Positions 16,598 to 25,650 are shown, counted from the first letter of the stretch. The stretch is 64,000 nt of DNA from Microbacterium sp. UFMG61 (GCF_015354505.1 NZ_JACAFP010000005.1:186001-250000); one strand, 5' to 3'. Numbers and translations: made by a program. Notes: generated from the sequence alone by a model not told the origin.

Positions 16598-16945
16598 ATG
16601 GCAAGACGAATTGTGCACCAGCTGGTTGACGACATCGACGGCAGCGTTCTCGAGGTCGGCGAGGGCGAGACCGTTCATTTCTCGCTGAACGGCACCTCCT
16701 ACGAAATCGATCTCAACGCCGAGCACGCCGAGGAATTGCGTTCGGCTCTCGAGCCGTACATCTCGGCGGGGCGTCGAGCGGGTACGTCCGGAGCCGCCCG
16801 GTCCGCGACCTCTTCTCGCAAGCGGCCCGGCCGCAACCCCGAGGTCGCGGCGATCCGCGCCTGGGCGAACGACAACGGATACACGCTGTCCGAGCGGGGC
16901 CGCATTCCCGCGCCCGTGGTCGAGGCGTACAACGCCGCCCACTGA
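16598..16945 (+). CDS. lsr2: Lsr2-family nucleoid-associated protein
   Basis: Lsr2 is the actinobacterial H-NS analogue: it coats AT-rich DNA and silences acquired genes. The 115-residue protein has the N-terminal oligomerisation domain (MARRIVHQLVDDIDG.. to about 62, with FSLNGTSYEIDLN) and the C-terminal DNA-binding domain (about 75-115) with the minor-groove hook RGRIPAPVVEAY, where RGR is the AT-hook-like core. TATTGT (16585-16590) lies 7 nt upstream of the ATG, consistent with a leaderless mRNA, and the upstream 90 bp is relatively AT-rich, possibly a self-binding site. A strong terminator follows. Confidence 0.97.
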   Translation: MARRIVHQLVDDIDGSVLEVGEGETVHFSLNGTSYEIDLNAEHAEELRSALEPYISAGRRAGTSGAARSATSSRKRPGRNPEVAAIRAWANDNGYTLSERGRIPAPVVEAYNAAH

Positions 16946-16958
16946 GCCACGCACTGCA

Positions 16959-17001
16959 TCGACGAAGCCCTCGGACCGAACAGGTCCGAGGGCTTCGTCG
17001 A
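16959..17001. terminator. terminator between lsr2 and the convergent MarR gene
   Basis: A perfect 19-bp stem (16959-16977 with 16983-17001, containing GAAGCCCTCGGACC) and a 5-nt loop sit between two convergent genes; likely works in both directions. Confidence 0.88.
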
Positions 17002-17011
17002 GTGAGCGGGG

Positions 17012-17656
17012 TCAGTCTGAGAGCACCGCATCGGCCTGCGCCCAGGCCTCGTCCTTCAGCGCGATCTCATCTGCCATGTCCGAGAGGAATCGGATGACGA
17101 CGTCGCGCTCGGCCGGTGTGAGTCGCGCGGCCGAGTAGAACCTCTTCGCCTGCTGCTTGCCGACGGTGTCCATCGCCGCCTGCCTGGTCTCCGGTGTGAT
17201 CGTGATCGCGAGCGCGCGACGATCGGTCGGGTGCGGGGCACGACGGATGTGCGCCCCCTTCTCGAGCCGATCGAGAAGCTTCGTCGTCGATGCCGTCGAG
17301 ATGCCGAGGTGCGCGGCGATTCCGCCCGGGGTCGCCACCATTCCCCGGTTGTCGGAGACGATCAGGTAGTGCAGCGCCCGCATGTCGGTCTCGTTCAGGC
17401 GCATGTAGCGGCGTGAGGCCAGCGACAGCTTCTGCTCGGCGTCGCGAAGGTCTCCGAGCGCTCCCATGAGGACGGCGATCTGCTGAAGATCTTCGGGGCC
17501 CACACCCGAGCGGTCGATCAGCACACTTCGAGGGTCACTCGATTCGACATCGTAGATCGCCGAGTGTGCAAGCCCGTCAGGTGACATCTGCCCCTCAGGA
17601 GAGATCACATCCGACGAGCCGCTCCCCCGGGGGCTGGCGTCAGATCTGTTGTTCAT
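17012..17656 (-). CDS. MarR-family regulator, probable CrtR-type carotenoid repressor
   Basis: The 214-residue protein has a long N-terminal extension (about 50 residues) and a MarR winged-helix core: NETDMRALHYLIV, GIAAHLGISTASTTKLLDRLEKGAHIRRAPHPTDRRALAITITPE (recognition helix and wing with the DxR motif), and dimer helices at the C-terminus. It is divergent from idi-crtEBI-crtYeYf-crtEb. In Corynebacterium glutamicum the MarR protein CrtR occupies the same place, represses the crt operon and responds to GGPP-type prenyl pyrophosphates; the same role is likely here. TAGCAT lies 6 nt upstream of the ATG (minus strand 17668-17663), so its mRNA is probably leaderless. Confidence 0.85.
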   Translation of the reverse strand: MNNRSDASPRGSGSSDVISPEGQMSPDGLAHSAIYDVESSDPRSVLIDRSGVGPEDLQQIAVLMGALGDLRDAEQKLSLASRRYMRLNETDMRALHYLIVSDNRGMVATPGGIAAHLGISTASTTKLLDRLEKGAHIRRAPHPTDRRALAITITPETRQAAMDTVGKQQAKRFYSAARLTPAERDVVIRFLSDMADEIALKDEAWAQADAVLSD

Positions 17657-17733
17657 GGGATCATGCTACACACGATTGGATTCATGTTATGTTGATAATT
17701 AGCTAAGCTAGCGAAATCTTGGAGGTTCCCCCG
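17657..17733. promoter_or_regulatory. AT-rich divergent promoter/operator of the carotenoid operon
   Basis: This 77-bp gap between the MarR gene and idi is the most AT-rich stretch of the region. It holds a TTGGAT (17676), a GATAAT (17694-17699) and an overlapping near-palindrome TTAGCTAAGCTAGC (17699-17712), a reasonable operator for the MarR dimer. A strong ribosome-binding site GGAGG (17721-17725) follows. The exact -35/-10 pair for idi is not certain. Confidence 0.5.
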
Positions 17734-18255
17734 TTGGATGAGGTCATCCTCCTGTCCGAAGACGGAGACGCGATCGGCGTGTTCCCGAAGGACGAGGTGC
17801 ACACGACGCAGACTCCCCTGCACCTCGCCTTCTCGTGCCATGTCCTCGACGAGAACGGCCGAATCCTCGTCACCCGCCGCGCGTTGCGCAAGCGCACCTG
17901 GCCGGGTGTCTGGACGAACAGCTTCTGCGGACACCCGCGACCCGGCGAGAGCATGACGGATGCCGTGCACCGCCGTGCACAGGAGGAACTCGGCCTCACC
18001 GTCACCGACGTGACCATGGTTCTCGCCGACTACCGTTACCGCGCTGTCGACGCGAGCGGGATCGTCGAGAACGAGATCTGCCCCGTGCACATCGCGCGCA
18101 TCGACGGCGCCCTCGTACCCGATCCCGACGAGGTCTCCGAATGGGCGTGGGTCGATCCCGCCGAGTTCGCCGACGCGGTCGCGGCGGCCCCCTTCGCCTT
18201 CAGTCCCTGGCTGGTCGAGCAGCTTCCACAGTTGCGCGCGCACGGGGCGGTCTGA
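17734..18255 (+). CDS. idi: isopentenyl-diphosphate delta-isomerase, type I
   Basis: Interconverts IPP and DMAPP, supplying both C5 units for prenyl chains. The 173-residue Nudix-fold protein carries the active-site cysteine in TNSFCGHPRPGE (Cys65) and the active-site glutamate in ENEICPV (Glu114), plus metal ligands His23 (DEVHTT) and the Nudix-type RRAQEELG. The open frame begins at a TTG at 17719, but GGAGG (17721-17725) would lie inside it; the TTG at 17734 has that site 8 nt upstream and is taken as the start. First gene of the carotenoid operon, 2 bp before crtE. Confidence 0.95.
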   Translation: MDEVILLSEDGDAIGVFPKDEVHTTQTPLHLAFSCHVLDENGRILVTRRALRKRTWPGVWTNSFCGHPRPGESMTDAVHRRAQEELGLTVTDVTMVLADYRYRAVDASGIVENEICPVHIARIDGALVPDPDEVSEWAWVDPAEFADAVAAAPFAFSPWLVEQLPQLRAHGAV

Positions 18256-18257
18256 CC

Positions 18258-19337
18258 ATGACCTCCACCGCGATCCATGAGGACATGGGCACCCAGGTCG
18301 AGGAGATGCTCCGACGCCGCTTCACCGTGCACAGCGACACCGCTCAGGCCTATGGCAGCGAGTTCGCGTCGCTCTGGAGGGCCGCCGCCGATCACGCGCT
18401 CGGCGGCAAGCTCGTGCGCCCCCGACTGCTGCTCGACATCCACCGCTCGCTGTCCCCCGAATCGGGCGTCGATCAGACGACGGCAGCGATCGACGTCGCG
18501 ACGCACATCGAGCTCTTGCACTATGCCTTCCTGCTGCACGACGACGTGATCGACGGCGACCTGACCCGCCGCAAGCGCCCGAATCTGATCGGCGCTCTCG
18601 CGTCGGGAAACCCGGGCGCGAGCGAAGAGGCCTCTCTGCACTGGGCTCGCTCCAGTGCGATCCTCATGGGAGACCTGCTGCTGACGGCCTCCGTGATGGG
18701 GTTCGCCCGCGTCGATCTTCCATACGAGACGCGCACTCGGCTTCTCGACCTCGTGGAGCAGACGATCCTCGAGACCGTGGCCGGGGAGCACACCGACGTC
18801 GCCCTGAGTCACGGGATCGTGGCACCCGACCTGCACACGGTGCTCAACATGAGCGTGTACAAGACGGCCACCTACTCCTTCTCACTCCCGTTGCGCGCCG
18901 GCGCGATGCTGGCCGGCTCGTCGTGCGCCGCCGAAGACGCGCTGCATCTGGTGGGCCGCCACCTCGGACTGGCCTATCAGCTGCAGGACGACCTGCTGTG
19001 CGTGTTCGGAGACCACAGGATGCATGGCAAGGATGCCTTCTCAGACCTGCGCGAGGGAAAAGAGACCGCGATCATCGCCTACGCCCGTTCGACCTCGGCA
19101 TGGCCGCGCATCGAGCGCACCTTCGGCTCGGCCGACCTCACGATGCACGAGGCGACCGAGATCCGCGACGCGCTCCGCGAGTGCGGTGCGGAGAGCTTCG
19201 TGACCGCCCTCATCGCCGACCAGCGCGAGGCCGTCAGCACGCTGCTGGCCGAGGCCGAGAGCAGCGGCGAGATCAGCGCGGACGCCGCCCGCACCATCAG
19301 CGCGATCACCGACCGCCTCGACGGACGGCAGTCGTGA
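18258..19337 (+). CDS. crtE: geranylgeranyl diphosphate synthase
   Basis: Extends DMAPP with IPP to GGPP (C20), the carotenoid precursor. The 359-residue polyprenyl synthase shows GGKLVRPRLLLD, the first aspartate-rich motif in LHDDVIDGD (DDVID at 95-99) and the second as QDDLLCVFGD, which is the actinobacterial form. A basic residue cluster RRKRPNL follows the first motif. The ATG at 18258 is 2 bp after the idi stop. Its stop overlaps the crtB GTG. In corynebacteria the equivalent gene opens the crt operon; here idi is placed in front of it. Confidence 0.93.
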   Translation: MTSTAIHEDMGTQVEEMLRRRFTVHSDTAQAYGSEFASLWRAAADHALGGKLVRPRLLLDIHRSLSPESGVDQTTAAIDVATHIELLHYAFLLHDDVIDGDLTRRKRPNLIGALASGNPGASEEASLHWARSSAILMGDLLLTASVMGFARVDLPYETRTRLLDLVEQTILETVAGEHTDVALSHGIVAPDLHTVLNMSVYKTATYSFSLPLRAGAMLAGSSCAAEDALHLVGRHLGLAYQLQDDLLCVFGDHRMHGKDAFSDLREGKETAIIAYARSTSAWPRIERTFGSADLTMHEATEIRDALRECGAESFVTALIADQREAVSTLLAEAESSGEISADAARTISAITDRLDGRQS

Positions 19338-20239
19338 GCGCCGCTGCCGCGCCGGCCGGAGGCGACAGCCTCGGCCGCTTCAGCCGCGCCGCCGACACGG
19401 CGTCGACCGACGTCATCCGCACGTACTCGACATCGTTCGGTCTGGCGACGCGACTGCTCGGCGGGCGCCACCGTCAGCACGTGCGCAACATCTACGCGAT
19501 GGTGCGGATCGCCGACGAGATCGTCGACGGCGTCGCGGCGCAGGCGGGCCTCGACATCTCGGCGCAGACGGAGGCGCTCGCGTCGTACGTCGCCGAGACG
19601 CATCGTTCCATGCGCACGGGGTACAGCACCGACCTCGTGCTGCACGCATTCGCCCGCACAGCCCGCGAATGCGGCATCGGCGAAGATCTCACGCAGCCGT
19701 TCTTCGACTCGATGAGCGCCGACATCACGAGCGCCACCGACTTCGCCGCGTTCGATGCCCAGGCGCATGAGCGCTACGTGTACGGCTCGGCGGAGGTGGT
19801 CGGACTCATGTGCCTGCGTGTGTTCCTGCGCGGAGCGATCCGCACCGATGACGAGCACGCCACACTCGTGCACGGCGCCCGAAAGTTGGGCGCCGCCTTC
19901 CAGAACGTGAACTTCCTGCGTGATCTCGCAGACGACACCGACCGCCTGCAGCGCGGTTACCTGGCCGAATCGGGTCGGATCAGCGACGCGGATCGCGACG
20001 AGTGGGTGCGCAGGATCGACGCGCAGCTCGACGACGCGCGGCTCTCGATCCCTCTGCTCCCGAAAGACGCGCGCGCCGCGGTGCGCAGCGCACTCGCCCT
20101 CTTCGAGGCGCTGAACCGCCGGGTGGCGCGAACTCCCGCGAACGAGCTGTACCGACGACGGGTGCGGGTTCCCGATCCGCTCAAGGCTCTGCTCGCCGCG
20201 CGCGCCGTCGTCGTCACCGCTGTGGAGCGTGACCGATGA
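19334..20239 (+). CDS. crtB: phytoene synthase
   Basis: Joins two GGPP into 15-cis-phytoene (C40). The 301-residue protein has the squalene/phytoene synthase motifs: STSFGLATRLLGG, the first Asp-rich motif AMVRIADEIVDG, the region YVYGSAEVVGLMC, and the second Asp-rich motif FQNVNFLRDLADDTDRLQRGYL. GTG at 19334 overlaps the crtE stop (GTGA). Downstream the crtI ATG overlaps its stop by 4 nt. Such chained overlaps run through to crtEb and indicate one tightly coupled operon. Confidence 0.95.
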   Translation: MSAAAAPAGGDSLGRFSRAADTASTDVIRTYSTSFGLATRLLGGRHRQHVRNIYAMVRIADEIVDGVAAQAGLDISAQTEALASYVAETHRSMRTGYSTDLVLHAFARTARECGIGEDLTQPFFDSMSADITSATDFAAFDAQAHERYVYGSAEVVGLMCLRVFLRGAIRTDDEHATLVHGARKLGAAFQNVNFLRDLADDTDRLQRGYLAESGRISDADRDEWVRRIDAQLDDARLSIPLLPKDARAAVRSALALFEALNRRVARTPANELYRRRVRVPDPLKALLAARAVVVTAVERDR

Positions 20240-21834
20240 GCCGCGTCGCCGTGATCGGGGCAGGCGTCGCCGGCCTCGCCGTGGCCGGTCTGCTCGCCCG
20301 AGACGGACACGACGTGACCGTGTATGAGAAGAACGCCCGCGTCGGCGGACGAGCCGGAACCATCGAACGCGACGGGTTCCGCTTCGACTCCGGTCCGTCG
20401 TGGTACCTGATGCCCGAGGTCTTCGATCACTTCTTCACGATGATGGGCACGACGACCGCGGAACAGCTCGACCTCACGCTCCTCGACCCGGGCTATCGGG
20501 TCTTCCGGGAGCCTGGGGCGGACGGGACTCCGCCCGCGGCCGTCACGGTACCCAGTGGCCGAGCAGCCGTGACCGAGCTGTTCGAGTCGCGCGAGCCGGG
20601 ATCGACCCGAGCTCTCGACGCCTACCTCGATTCCGCGCACGAGGCGCGCACGATGGCCGAGAAGTACTTCCTGTACAACCCGTTCACGCGCCTTCGCACC
20701 CTGACGAGTCCCGAGGTGCTGCGCGCACTCCCCCGCCTCCTCTCACTGCTGGGCACACGCCTGCAGTCCTTCGCCGCCACGCGCTTCCGCGATCCGGTGC
20801 TGCGACAGATCCTCGGCTACCCCGCCGTGTTCCTCGGCACCGATCCGCGCAGCGCTCCGGCGATGTACCACCTGATGAGCGCGCTCGACCTCGACGAGGG
20901 CGTCAGCTACCCCCAGGGTGGCTTCTGGCGCGTCGTCGAGCGGATCGCGGATCTCGCTCGAGCAGCGGGAGTCACGATCGTCACCGAGGCTGACGTGACG
21001 GCGATCCGCACGCGCGACTCCCGCGGCGGCCGTGTCGCATCCGGCATCGAATGGCGGGATGCCGACGGCATCCTGCACCGCGAGGATGCCGACATCGTCG
21101 TCTCCGGCGCCGACCTGCACCACACCGAGACCCGTCTGCTGCCGCCCGAGCTGCGCACCTACCCGGAGAGCTGGTGGGAGCGCCGCACGAGCGGCCCCGG
21201 AGCCGTGCTGGTCATGCTCGGCGTGCGCGGTGCGCTCCCCGAGCTGCCGCACCACTCCCTGTTCTTCACCGACGACTGGGATGCCAATTTCGACGCCATC
21301 TTCGGCGACCACCCGGCGATCCCCTCCCCGGCATCCACCTACGTGTGCCGCCCGAGCGCGACCGACGAGACCGTCGCTCCGCCCGACCACGAGAACCTCT
21401 TCGTGCTCGTTCCGATCCCGGCCGACACCGATCTGGGTGGCGGCGGTTCGGACGGCACCGGCTCTCCGGCCGTCGAGGCGGCTGCGGATGCCGCGATCGA
21501 CCTCATCTCGCAATGGGCGGGCATAGACGACCTTCGCGAGCGGATCGTGGTGCGCGAGACCAAGGGTCCCGCCGACTTCCGCGACGACTACAACTCGTGG
21601 CGCGGAGGGATGCTCGGTCCTGCGCACATCCTGTCGCAGAGCGCGATGTTCCGGGCGCAGAACGCATCGCGGCGCGTCGAGGGGCTCTACTACGCGGGAG
21701 GCACGACCGCGCCGGGGGTCGGGGTGCCGATGTGCCTCATCAGCGCCGAGATCGTGCTGAAGCGCATCCGCGGCGACCACTCGAGCGGCCCGGTCGCCGA
21801 GTCCACGATCACCACCCCCACTCAGGCCTCATGA
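20236..21834 (+). CDS. crtI: phytoene desaturase (to lycopene)
   Basis: FAD-dependent enzyme that introduces four double bases of unsaturation into phytoene to give lycopene. The 532-residue protein starts with a Rossmann FAD motif, VIGAGVAGLAVAGLLARDGHDVTVYE, and has the GGRAGT loop, the SGPSWYLMPEVFDHFF block, YPQGGFWRVVERIADLA, and the C-terminal FAD-binding signature YYAGGTTAPGVGVPMCLISAEIV. Length is typical for the bacterial CrtI class. Between about 385 and 405 there is a Gly/Ser/Asp-rich loop that looks like a small local insertion. It lies between crtB and the split lycopene cyclase genes, with 4-nt overlaps on both sides. Confidence 0.95.
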   Translation: MSRVAVIGAGVAGLAVAGLLARDGHDVTVYEKNARVGGRAGTIERDGFRFDSGPSWYLMPEVFDHFFTMMGTTTAEQLDLTLLDPGYRVFREPGADGTPPAAVTVPSGRAAVTELFESREPGSTRALDAYLDSAHEARTMAEKYFLYNPFTRLRTLTSPEVLRALPRLLSLLGTRLQSFAATRFRDPVLRQILGYPAVFLGTDPRSAPAMYHLMSALDLDEGVSYPQGGFWRVVERIADLARAAGVTIVTEADVTAIRTRDSRGGRVASGIEWRDADGILHREDADIVVSGADLHHTETRLLPPELRTYPESWWERRTSGPGAVLVMLGVRGALPELPHHSLFFTDDWDANFDAIFGDHPAIPSPASTYVCRPSATDETVAPPDHENLFVLVPIPADTDLGGGGSDGTGSPAVEAAADAAIDLISQWAGIDDLRERIVVRETKGPADFRDDYNSWRGGMLGPAHILSQSAMFRAQNASRRVEGLYYAGGTTAPGVGVPMCLISAEIVLKRIRGDHSSGPVAESTITTPTQAS

Positions 21835-22178
21835 TGGGGGTCGTATACCTGGCGATCCTCCTCGCCACTCTCGGCTGCATGCTCCTGCTCGACTGGCGCT
21901 TCCGCCTGTTCTTCTGGCGGGATGCCCTCTCGGCATCCATCGTGACCGTCATCGGTCTGGCGTTCTTCCTGCTCTGGGACATCGCGGGCATCGCCGGCGG
22001 CATCTTCTTCCGGGGAGAGGCCCTCGTCGCGACAGGCATCCTGCTCGCTCCGGAGCTGCCGATCGAAGAGCCGATCTTCCTGCTGTTCCTGGTCGTCTGC
22101 ACCATGGTCGGGTACACCGGAGCCACGCGCATCGTCGCACGGCTGCGTCTGCGCCGAGGAACCGAGAAGACGGCATGA
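21831..22178 (+). CDS. crtYe: C50 carotenoid epsilon-cyclase subunit (CrtYe/YcrtYc type)
   Basis: A 115-residue protein with three membrane helices, one half of the heterodimeric lycopene-type cyclase of actinobacteria. The sequence PIEEPIFLLFLVVCTMVGYT near residues 77-97 contains the conserved PxExxF motif of these cyclase domains, and LFFWRDAL is also typical. With CrtYf it cyclises flavuxanthin-type C50 intermediates to decaprenoxanthin or related pigments. ATG at 21831 overlaps the crtI stop (ATGATG; 21834 is also possible). Whether rings formed are epsilon, beta or gamma cannot be read from this sequence. Confidence 0.9.
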   Translation: MMGVVYLAILLATLGCMLLLDWRFRLFFWRDALSASIVTVIGLAFFLLWDIAGIAGGIFFRGEALVATGILLAPELPIEEPIFLLFLVVCTMVGYTGATRIVARLRLRRGTEKTA

Positions 22179-22516
22179 CCTACGTCGCCCTCTCGGCCTG
22201 GTTCCTCGGTGGCGCTGTCGTCATCGCGGTCATCGCCTCGCTTGTCGCCGGACGACGCCGCGCGAGCCTGGCCGGCGTCGGCATCACCGTCACCGTGCTG
22301 GTGGTCCTCACCGCGGTGTTCGACACGCTGATGATCGCGACCGGGCTTTTCCACTACTCGCCCGGACACCTGCTCGGCATCCACATCGGCCTGGCCCCCC
22401 TCGAGGACTTCGCCTATCCGATCGCGGGCGCGATCATGCTCCCCGCGGTATGGGCGGCGTTGCGGGCCCGTCGACGGTCCCGGATCGGCAGCACAGGCGG
22501 GGAGGATCGCGCATGA
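22175..22516 (+). CDS. crtYf: C50 carotenoid cyclase subunit (CrtYf/YcrtYd type)
   Basis: A 113-residue, three-helix membrane protein, the partner of CrtYe. It shows FDTLMIATGLFHYSPGHLLGIHIGLAPLEDFAYPIAGAIMLP, in which the APLEDFAYP block corresponds to the conserved PxE(D/E)F motif of lycopene cyclase domains. Neither half should be active alone; the two gene products are expected to form one enzyme. Overlaps with crtYe and crtEb (4 nt each) support equal expression. Confidence 0.9.
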   Translation: MTYVALSAWFLGGAVVIAVIASLVAGRRRASLAGVGITVTVLVVLTAVFDTLMIATGLFHYSPGHLLGIHIGLAPLEDFAYPIAGAIMLPAVWAALRARRRSRIGSTGGEDRA

Positions 22517-23397
22517 ACGCATCGAAGACGACGGCGCGGAGCGATCTCGCGCAGATCGTGCTCTCCTCACGCCCCATCAGCTGGATCAACACCGCGTTCC
22601 CCTTCGCCGCGGCCTACCTGCTCGCCACGCGCGAGATCGATCTCACCCTTATCCTCGGGACCCTGTACTTCCTCGTGCCCTACAACCTCGCGATGTACGG
22701 CATCAACGACGTGTTCGACTACGCCTCCGACCTCGCCAACCCTCGCAAGGGCGGTATCGAGGGAGCGCTGCTCTCACCGCGCATCCATCGAGCGACCCTG
22801 TGGTCGGCGGTGGTGACGAACGTCCCGTTCCTCGTCTACCTCGTCGTCGTCGGCAACCCCGCGTCCTGGCTCTGGCTCGCGATCAGCGTGTTCGCGGTGA
22901 TCGCCTATTCGGCTCCGGGACTCCGTTTCAAGGAGCGCCCGTTCCTCGACTCGACCACGTCGAGCCTGCACTTCGTGACGCCCGCGATCGTGGGCCTGAC
23001 TCTCGCCGATGGAGCGGTCACCCCCACCGCGGTGATCGTGCTGGTCGCCTTCTTCCTCTGGGGGATGGCCGCACACGCCTTCGGCGCGGTGCAGGACATC
23101 GGCCCCGACCGCGAAGGCGGCATCGGCTCGATCGCCACGGTGATCGGTGCTCGCGCGACGGTGCGTCTCGCGATCGCGCTGTGGGCCGCGGCAGGCATCG
23201 CGATGCTCTTCACGTCGTGGCCGGCTCCCCTCGGCGCCGTCCTCGCGCTGCCGTACCTCGTGAATGCCGCGCCGTGGTGGAACGTCACCGACGAGACGTC
23301 GGCGGGAACGAACCGTGCGTGGCGCCGCTTCATCGCGCTCAACTACTTCGCGGGCTTCCTCGCCACGATGATCCTGATCCTCGCCTGGGTCTCCTGA
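22513..23397 (+). CDS. crtEb: lycopene elongase, UbiA-type prenyltransferase
   Basis: Adds two C5 units from DMAPP to the ends of lycopene, giving the C50 skeleton (nonaflavuxanthin, flavuxanthin). The 294-residue protein has about seven to eight membrane helices and the UbiA-family Asp-rich motif in NDVFDYASDLANPRKGG (residues about 66-82) plus the second, QDIGPDREGGIGSIATVIG. RPISWINTAFPFAAAYLL at the start is typical of the elongase subgroup. The ATG at 22513 overlaps the crtYf stop. Its presence marks the product as a C50 rather than a C40 carotenoid. Confidence 0.93.
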   Translation: MNASKTTARSDLAQIVLSSRPISWINTAFPFAAAYLLATREIDLTLILGTLYFLVPYNLAMYGINDVFDYASDLANPRKGGIEGALLSPRIHRATLWSAVVTNVPFLVYLVVVGNPASWLWLAISVFAVIAYSAPGLRFKERPFLDSTTSSLHFVTPAIVGLTLADGAVTPTAVIVLVAFFLWGMAAHAFGAVQDIGPDREGGIGSIATVIGARATVRLAIALWAAAGIAMLFTSWPAPLGAVLALPYLVNAAPWWNVTDETSAGTNRAWRRFIALNYFAGFLATMILILAWVS

Positions 23398-23454
23398 CTC
23401 TCCGGTCCGAGCGCCCGTCTCCCCCCTCCTGATCCCCCTCCCGAGAGGAACCCG

Positions 23455-25650
23455 ATGTCCCGCCCTGACCGCTCGACGACCCCGTCGACCCCGCCGACCC
23501 GTGAGCGCACCCGTCGACACTCGTGGGTGCGTGTGTTCCTTCCGGTCGCCCTGATCCTCGTGTGGCTGGTCGGCGCAGGTCTCGGCGGACCGCTGTTCGG
23601 CAAGATCGATGAGGTCTCCTCGAACGACCAGACCAGCTATCTGCCCGAATCGGCTGACGCGACGCAGGTGCAGAAGCTTCTCGGCGAGTTCCGCGACAGC
23701 GACACGATCCCCGCCATCGCGGTGTTCGTCGCCGACGGCGACCTCTCCGAGAGCGACATCCAGACCATCACGGATGCCGTGGCCGGTGCGCCCTCGGTCG
23801 AGGGCGTGAGCGACGACGTCTCCCCGGCGCTCACCTCCGACGACGGTCAGGCCGTGCAGGCCTTCATCCCGATCGACGGCGACGCCGAGCTCGCCGACGC
23901 CGTCGCCGCGCTGGGCGACGAACTGCGCGATGCGGCACCCGACGGGGTCACCGTGTACATCACCGGCCCCGCCGGATTCAGTGCCGACCTCGTGGCCGGG
24001 TTCGCGGGCATCGACGGGCTCCTGCTCGGAGTGGCCCTTCTCGCCGTGCTGATCATCCTCGTGCTCGTGTACCGATCGTTCCTGCTGCCCCTCGTGGTGC
24101 TGTCGACGAGCCTCTTCGCACTCTGCGTGGCACTGCTCGTCGTGTGGTGGCTCGCGAAGTTCGAGGTGCTGCTGCTCAGCGGGCAGACCCAGGGCATCCT
24201 CTTCATCCTGGTGATCGGAGCCGCCACCGACTACGCCCTGCTCTTCGTCGCGCGGTTCCGAGAGGAGCTCCGCGTCGCGCGCGACAAGGGAACCGCCGTG
24301 CTCGCCGCCTGGAAGGGCTCGTTCGAGCCGATCGTGGCCTCGGGCGGCACCGTCATCGCCGGTCTGCTCTGCCTGCTGCTCAGCGACCTGAAGTCGAACA
24401 GCACGCTGGGACCGGTCGCTGCGATCGGCATCGTCTTCGCCATGCTCGCCGCGTTGACGCTGCTCCCCGCGCTGCTGCTGCTCTTCGGGCGCGCCGTGTT
24501 CTGGCCGCGCCGTCCGAAGTTCGAGCCCGAGGTCGTGGCCGAGGAGCACGGCATGCGCACGACCGGGCTCTGGGCACGTCTCGCCGGCCTCATCACCAGG
24601 CGTCCGCGGGTCATCTGGATCGCCACCACGCTCGTACTGATCGCCGGAGCGTCGGGAGTGCTGCAGCTCAACGCCTCGGGCGTGCCGCAGTCCGACCTCG
24701 TGCTCGGCGCATCCGAGGCTCGCGACGGCCAGGTCGCGCTCGGCGAGCACTTCCCCGGCGGATCCGGAAGCCCGGTGTACGTCGTCGTGCAGGAGGACCG
24801 GTTGCAGGATGCCGCCGATGTGCTCCTCGCAGACGACGGCATCGACGGCGTCGCCGTGACAGCATCCGATTCGCCCAGCGGCTCGGCCCCGGTGACCGAA
24901 GACGGCATCTCGGCGTTCGGCCCTCCCGGCACTCCGGCCCCCGAGCCCACCGTCGTCGACGGTGAGGTCCTGCTGCAGGGAACACTCACCGATGCCGCGG
25001 ACTCCGACGCCGCAGCACAGACCGTCCGTGACCTCCGCGCGGAGCTCGACGACATCGATGCCGTCGTCGGCGGGGTCACCGCGACGGCGATCGACACGAA
25101 CGATGCGTCGATCCACGACCGCAACCTCATCATCCCGGTGATCCTGGTCGTGATCATGCTGATCCTGATGCTGCTGCTGCGCTCGATCCTCGCCCCCGTG
25201 CTGCTGATCGCGACGACCGTCCTGTCGTTCGGCACCGCGATGGGCGTCTCGGCACTCATGTTCAACGGGGTGTTCGACTTCCCCGGTGCCGATCCCGCCG
25301 TGCCGCTGTACGGCTTCGTCTTCCTCGTGGCACTGGGCATCGACTACAACATCTTCCTGATGACCAGAGTGCGCGAGGAGTCTCTCGAGCACGGCACCCG
25401 CGAGGGCGTGCTGCGCGGGCTCTCCATCACCGGCGGAGTGATCACCTCGGCAGGACTCGTGCTCGCGGCGACGTTCGCCGCACTGTCGGTGATCCCGATC
25501 CTGTTCCTCGTGCAGCTGGCCTTCATCGTCGCTTTCGGCGTGCTGCTCGACACGTTCGTCGTGCGCTCACTGCTCGTGCCGGCGCTCGCGTACGACCTGG
25601 GTCGCGTGATCTGGTGGCCGTCGAAGCTGTGGCGGCGCGGTCGCGACTGA
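23455..25650 (+). CDS. MMPL-family (RND) membrane transporter
   Basis: A 731-residue protein with the duplicated RND/MMPL topology: one helix, a soluble domain (about 50-175), five helices, then again one helix, a soluble domain and five helices. Family motifs are VIGAATDYALLFVARFREEL in the first half and LVALGIDYNIFLMTRVREESLEHGTREG in the second, with the Asp-Tyr pairs that carry protons. It follows crtEb by 57 bp with GAGAGGAA as ribosome-binding site. In Corynebacterium an mmpL gene lies inside the crt operon, so export or placement of carotenoid-related lipid is possible; the true substrate is unknown. Confidence 0.9.
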   Translation: MSRPDRSTTPSTPPTRERTRRHSWVRVFLPVALILVWLVGAGLGGPLFGKIDEVSSNDQTSYLPESADATQVQKLLGEFRDSDTIPAIAVFVADGDLSESDIQTITDAVAGAPSVEGVSDDVSPALTSDDGQAVQAFIPIDGDAELADAVAALGDELRDAAPDGVTVYITGPAGFSADLVAGFAGIDGLLLGVALLAVLIILVLVYRSFLLPLVVLSTSLFALCVALLVVWWLAKFEVLLLSGQTQGILFILVIGAATDYALLFVARFREELRVARDKGTAVLAAWKGSFEPIVASGGTVIAGLLCLLLSDLKSNSTLGPVAAIGIVFAMLAALTLLPALLLLFGRAVFWPRRPKFEPEVVAEEHGMRTTGLWARLAGLITRRPRVIWIATTLVLIAGASGVLQLNASGVPQSDLVLGASEARDGQVALGEHFPGGSGSPVYVVVQEDRLQDAADVLLADDGIDGVAVTASDSPSGSAPVTEDGISAFGPPGTPAPEPTVVDGEVLLQGTLTDAADSDAAAQTVRDLRAELDDIDAVVGGVTATAIDTNDASIHDRNLIIPVILVVIMLILMLLLRSILAPVLLIATTVLSFGTAMGVSALMFNGVFDFPGADPAVPLYGFVFLVALGIDYNIFLMTRVREESLEHGTREGVLRGLSITGGVITSAGLVLAATFAALSVIPILFLVQLAFIVAFGVLLDTFVVRSLLVPALAYDLGRVIWWPSKLWRRGRD

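Noticed and set aside
22774..25392. An 872-residue frame antisense to crtEb and mmpL
   Set aside because: The + strand has the UbiA and MMPL motifs; the antisense protein is a low-complexity Arg/Asp/His shadow.
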